Assembly: GCA_030825115.1 (NCBI GenBank)
Contig: JAPJQL010000002.1
Span: 171,289 to 235,288, forward strand
Direction: 5' to 3'
DNA from: Lachnospiraceae bacterium
Lineage (GTDB): Bacteria > Bacillota > Clostridia > Lachnospirales > Lachnospiraceae
DNA: 64,000 nt
The notes under the pieces are model-generated. The model had not been told where the DNA came from and did not search any database. It was given only the letters and a program-made list of their open reading frames with translations. Of the stretch, positions 15,880 to 23,756 are shown one piece after another. Numbering within the stretch: position 1 is the first letter of the stretch; every line of letters begins with the position of its first letter. Both the position numbers and the translations under genes were made by a program.

Positions 15880-17112
15880 TTATCCTTTCACTACCCCGAC
15901 GGTCTTCAGCCGTTTTACGACCTCCACGAGATCCGACTGGTTCTCCATCACGGTTTCGATATTTTTATAGGCAAAGCGGCATTCCTCCGCTACATCCGAC
16001 TTCTTGTTCTTCCCAAGCACGACGCCCTGCGCCTTTAAGTCGCTTATGACCTGCTCACAGGTAAATGCCTCCATCGCGCCCTTTCTGGAATACGCCCTCC
16101 CTGCGCCGTGGGATGAGCTGCAGAAGCTTTCGGGGTTGCCTTTCCCCTTTACAACATAGCTGTAGGAACCCATCGCCCCTGGTATCACGGCCAGTTCCCC
16201 ATCGCGTACCCTGGTAGCGCCTTTCCGGTGTACCCAGACATTTTTCCCATAATGGTTCTCAAGGGCCGCATAGTTGTGATGGCAGTTAATCTCTTCCTGG
16301 AACCGGACTTCCTGCCCAAGGAACTTTAACACCTTCGCCGAGACAACTTCCCGCACGCGCTCCATCATCCGCTCCCTGTTTTCAAACGCATAATCCATGG
16401 CCAGATTCATCCAGGTAATATACTCCCTGCCTTCCTCCGACTGCACCGGCAAAAATGCCAGCCGGTACGCATCCGGCACCTCACTGTGCCACATAGCGTT
16501 CAGTTCCCTCGCCTTCCCATGGTAGACATCACAGATCTTTTTTCCAAAATGACGGCTTCCCGAATGGATCATAATTCCAAGATATCCGTCCTGATCCTCC
16601 TGAAGCTCGATAAAATGGTTCCCGCCCCCAAGCGTTCCCACCTGGAAATATGCATCCTCAATCAGAGGAAACAGCTCCTGGCTGGCCCGGTATCTGTCCG
16701 CCTGCTCCATTGCGGCATCCAGCACCCGGGACGGCTGCTTCTCCTTGTGTGAAGCAAAGCCTGCCGGCACATTCCGCATGATATCGGATATCATCGCCTG
16801 CACCAGCGTCCCGTTTCCTGTCATCACCTGACGGATATCCTCCACCTTCACATTGGTGGCGGCAAAGTTCATGCCGCAGCCAATATCCACGCCGACCGCA
16901 TTGGGGATGATCACATCCTCAGCGGCAATCACACCGCCAATCGGCATTCCCATTCCTGTATGGGTGTCCGGCATCAGGCACACCCATTTATGTATGAACG
17001 GCAGGTTTGCCAGGTGATACGCCTGCTCCAGGCAGCTTTCCTCAATCTGCTCCGTATTTTCCAGCCAGACTTTAATCGGCATTCTTGTTTTATCATTATA
17101 GATTACAAACAT
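15880..17112 (-). CDS. rtcB: RNA-splicing/repair ligase RtcB
   Basis: Joins RNA ends carrying 3'-phosphate or 2',3'-cyclic phosphate to 5'-OH ends, using GTP and Mn2+. The 410-residue length fits the short E. coli-like type. Metal ligands and active-site residues are visible: G-V-D-I-G-C-G-M at 74-81 (D76, C79), G-G-G-N-H at 162-166, H-S-G-S-R-H at 183-188, and H-G-A-G-R at 335-339, whose H335 corresponds to the guanylylated His. The ATG at 17112 follows AGGAGAGG; a longer frame from 17160 lacks support. No archease gene (rtcA-like helper) or rtcA is visible here. It is followed by the permuted tRNA-like RNA and slipin, and is divergent from two WYL regulators that probably control it. Confidence 0.93.
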   Translation of the reverse strand: MFVIYNDKTRMPIKVWLENTEQIEESCLEQAYHLANLPFIHKWVCLMPDTHTGMGMPIGGVIAAEDVIIPNAVGVDIGCGMNFAATNVKVEDIRQVMTGNGTLVQAMISDIMRNVPAGFASHKEKQPSRVLDAAMEQADRYRASQELFPLIEDAYFQVGTLGGGNHFIELQEDQDGYLGIMIHSGSRHFGKKICDVYHGKARELNAMWHSEVPDAYRLAFLPVQSEEGREYITWMNLAMDYAFENRERMMERVREVVSAKVLKFLGQEVRFQEEINCHHNYAALENHYGKNVWVHRKGATRVRDGELAVIPGAMGSYSYVVKGKGNPESFCSSSHGAGRAYSRKGAMEAFTCEQVISDLKAQGVVLGKNKKSDVAEECRFAYKNIETVMENQSDLVEVVKRLKTVGVVKG

Positions 17113-17194
17113 GACATCCTCTCCTTTTCCCGTTTTCCCTGTCTTTTGTGCCCTAATCATACCACCTCATATCCGTTTTATCATTTTAAAAAAG

Positions 17195-17224
17195 TTGCGA
17201 ACTTCCATAGTTATCCATTATAAT
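17195..17224 (+). promoter_or_regulatory. Putative sigma-A promoter of the WYL regulator pair
   Basis: TTGCGA (17195-17200) and a perfect TATAAT (17219-17224) with an 18-base spacer. Transcription would start near 17231, giving a leader of about 170 nt that begins just before the four-way junction element. Confidence 0.55.
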
Positions 17225-17240
17225 GATACGTAACAGCCCA

Positions 17241-17370
17241 GGACGGCGGGGGAAGTGGAAAAAAAGCAGCGTCAAGCTGGCTTGTAAGCAGCTTTTTCTT
17301 CCACTTCCCCCATCGGATGGACATCCGATGCTTCTTGACCAGCTTTTCCGGTCAAGAAGACAAGCCGTCC
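17241..17370 (+). promoter_or_regulatory. Four-way-junction leader element upstream of the WYL genes
   Basis: A seven-base closing stem (17241-17247 with 17364-17370) encloses three consecutive hairpins. Hairpin 1 is 20 bp long with one bulged base (17248-17267 with 17291-17311). Hairpin 2 has an eight-base stem and GGAC loop (17311-17330). Hairpin 3 has a ten-base stem and nine-base loop (17331-17359). All stems are perfect apart from the bulge. It fills most of the predicted 5' leader of the first WYL gene and ends 31 bases before its ATG. It could be an RNA regulator; because the ends are inverted repeats, a small non-autonomous insertion (MITE-like) is an alternative. Confidence 0.6.
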
Positions 17371-17401
17371 GTACCATACACAACCATGAGGAGGCCCCCC
17401 A

Positions 17402-18682
17402 ATGTCAGACTTCAGCGAACTGGTCAAACGCTTCGACAAAATCCGTTCCTACGTCCGGGACTTCTATATCTACGGCTTCAAGACCCGGGAAGACTACCAG
17501 GACAAAAGCAGCCGCACCTACGACAACGAGCGCCGCAGGATAGAAAGCTGGTTTTCCAACTACATCCGCCATGACTACAATTCAGCCCATAAAAAATCCG
17601 TCTCCATCACGCTGGACAGCAACCGGATTGCCGTCAATCCGCTATACGAAGCATGGAAATCCAAAAGCTTTACAAAAAGCGATATCATGCTCCATTTTTT
17701 CATCCTGGATATCATGCAGGAACATACATACTGGAATGTAGAAAACCTGACCGACGAACTTCAGAACCGTTATCAAGTTCTGTTCGACCCTCAGACTGTG
17801 CGTAAAAAGCTTGTAGAATATGAAAAAGAAGGGATTCTGATTCTTAAGAAGGAAGGGCGGCAGAACCTGTATCGCCTTGGCTCTGACATCCGGACGGAAT
17901 GCCCGGAGCTTTTCCCTGCGCTAGACGACGCCATATGTTTTTTCCAGGGCGCGGCCCCATTCGGCTTTGCAGGAAGTACCATTATGGATTCCTGGCAGGT
18001 TGCAAACAACCTGTTCCGCTTCCGCCACGACTACCTGGTCCATACGCTTGAAGATGAGATCCTGCTGCCTTTGCTGAATGCGGTCCACCATCGGCAAAAA
18101 GTCCGCCTGTCGCTGAAAGGCACCAAATCCGGATCTCTCAGGGAAGTCCTGTGCACGCCGCTAAAGATTCTGGTCAGCACCCAGACCGGACGCCGCTACG
18201 CCTGCGTCCGCAAGGAAACATCGAAACGCCTGGTATGCTACCGCCTTGACAGCATCCGTCAGGTGGACCTGCTGGGACCAGACGAGGCTTTTTTATCCCA
18301 TATGGATGCCTATGAGAAAAATGCCCCTTACGCCTGGGGAGTTTCCTTCGGCACTTCCCGAAAGCCGGAGACCATACGGATGCAGATCGTACTGGATGAG
18401 GAGCTGGAGCTGCATATCATAAAAAGGCTTGAGCGGGAAGGGAGAAACGGGCAGATTACACGGATCCGGCCGGGACTGTATGAGTACACCGTTTCCTGCT
18501 GGGACAGCGGCGAGATGCTTCCCTGGGTCAAGACCTTTACCGGAAGGATCTGTTCCTTCACCTGTTCCAACAAAGCAGTGGAACAGCGCCTGTGGTCCGA
18601 TCTGCGTGCAATGAGGGATATGTATTTGTGTGATGACGGAAAAACCGAAACCGGAGAATCCGGCGGTAAAGACAGGAGCTGA
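17402..18682 (+). CDS. WYL-domain transcriptional regulator (first of pair)
   Basis: A 426-residue protein with an N-terminal DNA-binding part and a C-terminal WYL domain. The winged-helix region spans about residues 95-165, with E-N-L-T-D-E-L-Q followed by T-V-R-K-K-L-V-E-Y-E-K-E-G. The WYL-type core around residues 220-285 includes R-R-Y-A-C-V-R-K-E and C-Y-R-L-D-S-I. WYL proteins bind nucleic-acid ligands or similar polyanions and change DNA binding. It is divergent from rtcB, suggesting it senses RNA damage and controls the ligase. GAGGAGG lies seven bases before the ATG, which fixes the start. Confidence 0.8.
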   Translation: MSDFSELVKRFDKIRSYVRDFYIYGFKTREDYQDKSSRTYDNERRRIESWFSNYIRHDYNSAHKKSVSITLDSNRIAVNPLYEAWKSKSFTKSDIMLHFFILDIMQEHTYWNVENLTDELQNRYQVLFDPQTVRKKLVEYEKEGILILKKEGRQNLYRLGSDIRTECPELFPALDDAICFFQGAAPFGFAGSTIMDSWQVANNLFRFRHDYLVHTLEDEILLPLLNAVHHRQKVRLSLKGTKSGSLREVLCTPLKILVSTQTGRRYACVRKETSKRLVCYRLDSIRQVDLLGPDEAFLSHMDAYEKNAPYAWGVSFGTSRKPETIRMQIVLDEELELHIIKRLEREGRNGQITRIRPGLYEYTVSCWDSGEMLPWVKTFTGRICSFTCSNKAVEQRLWSDLRAMRDMYLCDDGKTETGESGGKDRS

Positions 18683-18689
18683 TAAGATA

Positions 18690-19712
18690 ATGGAACTATT
18701 CTCTGAGATTTATAACTGCTATTACCAGGTAGTCGCGCGTATGATGGAGGAATGCCGGACACGCCCGCTGACCAGGCAGGAACTGACCCGGATCACGGAT
18801 ACATACGGCTACGAGGAAAGCGCCCTGACCATCATCCCCAACCTGATGGACGGAAGCTGGAAGCTGCTTACCACCTCCGAAGGCAGCGGGGAAAGCGGCC
18901 GGGAGAACGGCCTTTCCTACCGGACGGTCTTAAAGCACACGCCCGCAATGCCTCTCACCGCCCTGCAAAAATCCTGGCTGAAATCCCTGCTGGAAGATCC
19001 CCGGATTTCCCTGTTTTTTACGGATGGTCAATTATCTGCCCTGCAGGAGTACCTGGCGGATGTAACCCCTCTATACCACCCGTCCGACTTCTGCTATTTT
19101 GATCAGTATGCAGACTGTGACCAGTTCGGGCTTACCTCTTACCGGAACCATTTTCAGATTATCCTGAAGAGCATCCGCAGCCGTCAGGCACTGCGTATCT
19201 CGTATTATTCCGGCAAAAACCGCACGCTGGAACATACCTGTCTTCCTGCGCGCTTAGAATACAGCCCAAAAGACGGCAAGTTCCGCCTGTACGCCCTGTA
19301 CCGCAAGAAAAACGGGCGTTACCGCATCGACCAGCTCAACATCGGCCGCATCCTGCGTATCGTAGAAACCGGTTTTTTCAGCCGGGAAACCATCGATATC
19401 GACCAGTATATGGACTCATGCCTCTGCAGCCAGCCGGTTGTTCTGGAAATATCCAGTGAACGGAACGCGCTGGAACGGACCATGCTCCATTTCTCCTGTT
19501 ATCAGAAGAAAGTGGAGAAGCTGGAGGCGGAAGGCAGATACCGCTGCTCCATCTATTATGACAAGACAAGAGAAACAGAGCTGCTGATCCAGGTACTTTC
19601 CTTTGGGCCAGTTGTAAAGGTCGTGGGACCGGAATCATTTTTGCGTCAGGTGAAGGAACGTGTCAGAAGGCAGGCCGCACTGGGCAGCCCTGCCCTGCCT
19701 GCTACCCTATAA
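18690..19712 (+). CDS. WYL-domain transcriptional regulator (second of pair)
   Basis: A 340-residue paralogue-like regulator seven bases downstream of the first. After an N-terminal region with P-L-T-R-Q-E-L-T-R-I it has the WYL core at about residues 160-225: Q-A-L-R-I-S-Y-Y-S-G-K-N, then L-P-A-R-L-E-Y-S-P-K-D-G-K-F-R-L-Y-A and Y-R-I-D-Q-L-N-I-G-R-I. Tandem WYL regulators often act as hetero-oligomers, as PafB-PafC do; that is inference here. AGGAG lies 11 bases before the ATG at 18690; a longer frame starts inside the first gene at 18630. Its 3' end overlaps the 3' end of hemB by 11 bases in convergent orientation. Confidence 0.8.
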   Translation: MELFSEIYNCYYQVVARMMEECRTRPLTRQELTRITDTYGYEESALTIIPNLMDGSWKLLTTSEGSGESGRENGLSYRTVLKHTPAMPLTALQKSWLKSLLEDPRISLFFTDGQLSALQEYLADVTPLYHPSDFCYFDQYADCDQFGLTSYRNHFQIILKSIRSRQALRISYYSGKNRTLEHTCLPARLEYSPKDGKFRLYALYRKKNGRYRIDQLNIGRILRIVETGFFSRETIDIDQYMDSCLCSQPVVLEISSERNALERTMLHFSCYQKKVEKLEAEGRYRCSIYYDKTRETELLIQVLSFGPVVKVVGPESFLRQVKERVRRQAALGSPALPATL

Positions 19713-20682
19713 CCCCCGCATCCATCAGCCGGGCAATCTCTTCTGCGAAATATGTCAGATAAACTGACGCCCCCGCCCTAAACGTGCCGACCGCCATCTC
19801 TGCGATGATCCGCTCTTCCTCGATAAAGCCCAGCTTCGCCCCTGCCTTCACCATCGAATATTCCCCGCTCACGCTGTAGGCGGCAACAGGGACTTCTACC
19901 AGGTCGGCAACTTCCCGGATGATATCCTGATAGGCGAGCGCCGGCTTCACCATAATGATATCCGCGCCTTCTTCCACATCCGTCAGCGCCTCTTTGATGC
20001 CTTCCTTCCGGTTGTGGAAATCCATCTGATACGATTTCCTGTCGCCAAACGCAGGCGCAGAGCCTGCCGCATCGCGGAACGGACCATAAAATGCAGATGC
20101 GTACTTGACTGCATAGGACATGATCGGAATTCCCGTAAAACCGTGCTCATCCAGCATATTGCGGATCGCAAGCACCCGTCCGTCCATCATGTCGGAAGGA
20201 GCTACCAGATCGGCCCCCGCCTGCGCATGGGACAAAGCCGTCTTCGCCAGCAGTTTTAGGGTTGGGTCATTGTCCACCTCACACCCGCACAACACGCCGC
20301 AATGTCCGTGAGAAGTATACTCACACATGCAGACATCCGTCGTCAGATACAGCTCGCTGCCGAATTGTTTTCTCGCCTCCCGAAGAGCCCGCTGGACGAT
20401 CCCGTCCTCTGCATAGGCCCCGCTGCCAGCTTCATCCTTGTGGTCCGGGATGCCAAAAAACATCACGCTGTCCACGCCCGCTTTTTTCAGCTGCTCCAGC
20501 TTGTAGGGCATCTGGTCAATGCTGTAGCGGAACTGCCCCGGCATCGTCCCGATCTCCTCCCGGATTCCTTCCCCGTCCCGCACAAACATCGGGTAGATCA
20601 GGGCAGATTTATCCACCCGCGTCTCCCGCACCATCTTTCTCAACAGCGCATTTCCGCGCAGTCGTCTTGGTCTTTGTATCAT
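19702..20682 (-). CDS. hemB: Porphobilinogen synthase (delta-aminolevulinate dehydratase)
   Basis: Condenses two 5-aminolevulinate molecules into porphobilinogen in the cytoplasm. The zinc-type metal site C-M-C-E-Y-T-S-H-G-H-C places C118, C120 and C128 as ligands. The two active-site lysines lie in Y-A-V-K-Y-A-S (K193) and M-V-K-P-A-L-A-Y (K246). I use the ATG at 20682, eight bases after GAGGG; an upstream in-frame ATG at 20697 lacks a ribosome site. The 326-residue length is normal. It is the last gene of the siroheme operon, 37 bases after hemA. Confidence 0.93.
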   Translation of the reverse strand: MIQRPRRLRGNALLRKMVRETRVDKSALIYPMFVRDGEGIREEIGTMPGQFRYSIDQMPYKLEQLKKAGVDSVMFFGIPDHKDEAGSGAYAEDGIVQRALREARKQFGSELYLTTDVCMCEYTSHGHCGVLCGCEVDNDPTLKLLAKTALSHAQAGADLVAPSDMMDGRVLAIRNMLDEHGFTGIPIMSYAVKYASAFYGPFRDAAGSAPAFGDRKSYQMDFHNRKEGIKEALTDVEEGADIIMVKPALAYQDIIREVADLVEVPVAAYSVSGEYSMVKAGAKLGFIEEERIIAEMAVGTFRAGASVYLTYFAEEIARLMDAGVIG

Positions 20683-20719
20683 TTCTTCATCCCTCATTTC
20701 CGTTTAAAATGCCACGCTC

Positions 20720-22438
20720 CTACTCCGCAAACCGCTTCAGCCACATCTGCATCTGCCCGGTGATCTCCCGCGCCAGCCCGTGGTCCTTCCCGGAGGTCGT
20801 AACCCCCGCCACAATCTGCCCTTCCCGTGCAATCCCGGGGAAATAGAAGTCACACTGCCCTTTATCCCCCGCATTGTTCACCAGGATGTGACGCGCCTTA
20901 CACTGTACCGCGATCTCCGTATTGAGCCCGGCATCGCTTGTCGCCGCAATTACCATATACTTATCATCGATATCCCGGATATCAAATTTCCTGCGTTCCC
21001 ACCGCACCGTGCCTTCCCGGTCGAGCCTCTCCATCAGCTCCGCCCCGTCCGGCGCCACTACCAATACGTCGGCTCCGAATTCCGCCAGGATCTCCGCCCG
21101 GCGCGAAGCAATTTTTCCTGCGCCCACAATCAGGGCAGTCTGCCCCTTTATGTTGAAAAACAGGGGAAAATACGCTTCCTGTCCGGCTCGTTTCCGCTTT
21201 GTCCTCGGCGCCGGCCGGCTCTGTGCCGCCAAAGCGATGTCCTCATTCACCTGTTTTACGGTTTCCAAAAAGCTGTCCACCTGCCCGGTCGTTCCCGCTT
21301 CCCTCATCCGGTAAAACAGATGGTTGATCGCGGCTTCCGCCCCCTTTTCACAGATTTCCTGTACAATCGTCTCCTTCAGCCGGTCCATCTCATCCCGGTG
21401 GGTCTGAAACATCAGCCACTTGTAAAACTGCGTCTCATACTCCTCGATAATCCGGTCGGCCGTCTGGATTTCCGCCTGCTTCTTTTCATTGTTCCGGCGC
21501 GCCAGCTCCGCCATATCCTCGATATTAAAATACCACGTCCGCGGAATGCAGGCAACCGTCTCCTCGATATCCACCGGAACTGCCAGATCCAGGAACACAC
21601 GGTCCTTATCCGTCTTCCTGTTCTGCTCTGCCTGCGCCCTGGTAATGGTATAATGGGGGCTTGTCGTCGCACTCAGGACCACATCCATCTCATCCAGCCA
21701 CCGGTATCGTTCCTCAAACGGGATCATCGTGTAGCGAAGGCCATGCCCCAGCTTTTTTGCGCCGGAATGTCCCCGCATCGTGACATAGATGTCCAGTCCT
21801 TTGATGTCCTGTACGTTCTTGAGCACAATATTGCCAATCTTTCCGGTTGCGCCGATGATCATCAGCTTTTTCCCGGACAGACCGCCCAGCTTTTCCTCCG
21901 CCGCCTTCACCGCAAGGCTCGCCGTAGAAACCGGGGTCTTTGACAAAATCGTATCCGTCTTCACCTTCTTCGCCCCGGTCACCGCATCCCGGAACAGCGT
22001 ATTTAAAAATGTCTTGCAATATCCGCGCTCCCGCGAAAAATCATATGCCTGCTTCACCTGGCCCAGGATCTGGTCCTCGCCAATCACCATAGAGTCCAGC
22101 CCCGCCGCCACCTGGAACAGATGATGGATTGCCCCGCGCCCGCAATACCGGCGCAGGTAACGTCTCATATCCGGCACCTGACCGGCGTCAGCCGCCCGGA
22201 CAGCTGACGCCTCCATCACCTCCAGCACCCGGTTTTCCGCGTCCTCGGCTCCGTCGTCCGCCCCATGACAGTAAATCTCCGTCCGGTTGCAGGTCGAGAG
22301 CACAACCGCCTCGTCCACCAGGCCGGAAGAAAACAGCTCTTTGAGCACCTGCTCCTTTTGCTGCTCCGAATATGCAAACAGGGACCGTATCTCAAGCGGT
22401 GTTGTTTTATGGCTCAAACTAAGTAAATATATTCCCAT
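20720..22438 (-). CDS. hemA: Glutamyl-tRNA reductase fused to precorrin-2 dehydrogenase/ferrochelatase-like domain
   Basis: A 572-residue fusion. Residues 1 to about 410 are glutamyl-tRNA reductase, which reduces Glu-tRNA to glutamate-1-semialdehyde; the nucleophile C50 lies in L-S-T-C-N-R-T-E-I-Y and the NADPH domain starts near G-A-T-G-K-I-G. From about residue 425, after Y-F-P-L-F-F-N-I-K-G, a Rossmann domain of the SirC/Met8/CysG-N type (I-V-G-A-G-K-I-A-S-R-R) oxidises precorrin-2 to sirohydrochlorin. Such HemA-siroheme fusions are known in clostridia. The start at 22438 fits the conserved M-G-I-Y-L-L-S-L-S-H-K-T opening; a longer frame overlaps hemL. The fusion joins the first and penultimate steps of siroheme synthesis. 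Confidence 0.9.
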   Translation of the reverse strand: MGIYLLSLSHKTTPLEIRSLFAYSEQQKEQVLKELFSSGLVDEAVVLSTCNRTEIYCHGADDGAEDAENRVLEVMEASAVRAADAGQVPDMRRYLRRYCGRGAIHHLFQVAAGLDSMVIGEDQILGQVKQAYDFSRERGYCKTFLNTLFRDAVTGAKKVKTDTILSKTPVSTASLAVKAAEEKLGGLSGKKLMIIGATGKIGNIVLKNVQDIKGLDIYVTMRGHSGAKKLGHGLRYTMIPFEERYRWLDEMDVVLSATTSPHYTITRAQAEQNRKTDKDRVFLDLAVPVDIEETVACIPRTWYFNIEDMAELARRNNEKKQAEIQTADRIIEEYETQFYKWLMFQTHRDEMDRLKETIVQEICEKGAEAAINHLFYRMREAGTTGQVDSFLETVKQVNEDIALAAQSRPAPRTKRKRAGQEAYFPLFFNIKGQTALIVGAGKIASRRAEILAEFGADVLVVAPDGAELMERLDREGTVRWERRKFDIRDIDDKYMVIAATSDAGLNTEIAVQCKARHILVNNAGDKGQCDFYFPGIAREGQIVAGVTTSGKDHGLAREITGQMQMWLKRFAE

Positions 22439-22451
22439 GACTCCCCGTTTC

Positions 22452-23735
22452 CTATCCCTGTTTCCTGCGTATCCATCTGCATGTTTCTTCAATCTCCGCA
22501 TCCGTATGCGCCACAGAGACAAACATTGCCTCGAACTGGGACGGCGCCACATAGATGCCTCCCTCTAACATCCGCCCAAAGTATCTGGCATACGCAGCCG
22601 TATCCGAAGACGTCGCACTGTCATAGTCACAGACCGGAGCTGACGTAAAGAAGGCACTGAGCAGAGAACCGATCTGGTTTACCCAGATTGCCTCGCCCGT
22701 TTCCTTTGCCCGTTCCCGGTAAGCCTCTGCCAGCTTTTTCGCATTCTCTTCAATCTGGACATAGTACTCAGGATGCGCCTTCAGGATTTCCAACGTCCTG
22801 ATCCCCGCAGTTGTCGCGATCGGATTACCCGACAGCGTGCCGGCCTGATATACCGGGCCAACCGGGGAAACCATATCCATGACTTCCTTCCTGCCGCCGT
22901 ACGCCGCCATCGGCATCCCGCCTCCTACGATTTTTCCCATCGTCGTCAGGTCAGGACAAATGCCAAAGTATCCCTGCGCTCCGCCGTACCCCAGACGGAA
23001 ACCTGTGATGACCTCGTCAAAGATCAGCAGTGTCTCCTGCTCCTTTGTGATGTCCCGCAAAAACTGCAGAAAATCATCCTGCGGCAGTACCACGCCCATA
23101 TTCGCCGCTACCGGCTCCACGATGATGGCAGCCACCTGCCCTTTGTACGTTTCCATCAGCTCCCGCACGGAATCCTTGTCATTGTAAAGCGCCACCAGCG
23201 TATTCTGCGTGTAGGACGCCGGAACGCCCTGGCTGTCCGGCACTGCCGTTGTCAGGGCGGCAGAACCCGCTTTTACTAAAAGACCGTCCGAATGGCCGTG
23301 ATAATTCCCTTTGAACTTGATAATCAGATCCCGGCCGGTATAACCTCTCGCCACACGGATCGCGCTCATGACTGCCTCTGTCCCGGAGCTGACAAGGCGG
23401 ACCTTCTCTACGGAAGGCATCGCCTCACAGATCAGCTCGGCCAGCTGCAGCTCTTTTTTTGTCGGCGCGCCATAAGTCAGTCCGTCTGCACAGGCCTTTT
23501 GCACCGCCTCGATGACCTCCGGGTGGGCATGGCCCAGTATCCCGGGTCCCCAGGAACAAACGTAATCCAGATACGTATTTCCGTCCACATCTGTGATGTG
23601 GCTCCCTTTGGCGTGGTCGATAAACAGCGGTGTCCGCCCGACAGAACCGAAGGCCCGCACCGGACTGTTCACCCCGCCCGGAATTAACTGTTTTGATCGT
23701 TCAAATAACTGTTCTGATTTTTCTGTATTCATCAT
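22452..23735 (-). CDS. hemL: Glutamate-1-semialdehyde 2,1-aminomutase
   Basis: Converts glutamate-1-semialdehyde to 5-aminolevulinate using pyridoxal phosphate. The 427-residue protein has the expected motifs: P-G-G-V-N-S-P-V-R-A-F near residue 20, S-S-G-T-E-A-V-M-S-A-I-R-V-A-R-G-Y near 117-133, L-L-I-F-D-E-V-I-T-G-F-R-L-G near 235-250, and T-M-G-K-I-V-G-G-G-M-P with the PLP lysine near 268. AAAGGA lies eight bases before the ATG. It is the second gene of the operon, 13 bases before hemA. Confidence 0.93.
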   Translation of the reverse strand: MMNTEKSEQLFERSKQLIPGGVNSPVRAFGSVGRTPLFIDHAKGSHITDVDGNTYLDYVCSWGPGILGHAHPEVIEAVQKACADGLTYGAPTKKELQLAELICEAMPSVEKVRLVSSGTEAVMSAIRVARGYTGRDLIIKFKGNYHGHSDGLLVKAGSAALTTAVPDSQGVPASYTQNTLVALYNDKDSVRELMETYKGQVAAIIVEPVAANMGVVLPQDDFLQFLRDITKEQETLLIFDEVITGFRLGYGGAQGYFGICPDLTTMGKIVGGGMPMAAYGGRKEVMDMVSPVGPVYQAGTLSGNPIATTAGIRTLEILKAHPEYYVQIEENAKKLAEAYRERAKETGEAIWVNQIGSLLSAFFTSAPVCDYDSATSSDTAAYARYFGRMLEGGIYVAPSQFEAMFVSVAHTDAEIEETCRWIRRKQG

Positions 23736-23756
23736 CTGCCAATCCTTTCTGTCCTA

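Noticed and set aside
20780..21943. 387-codon plus-strand ORF opposite hemA
   Set aside because: Antisense shadow; the minus-strand frame encodes all glutamyl-tRNA reductase motifs.
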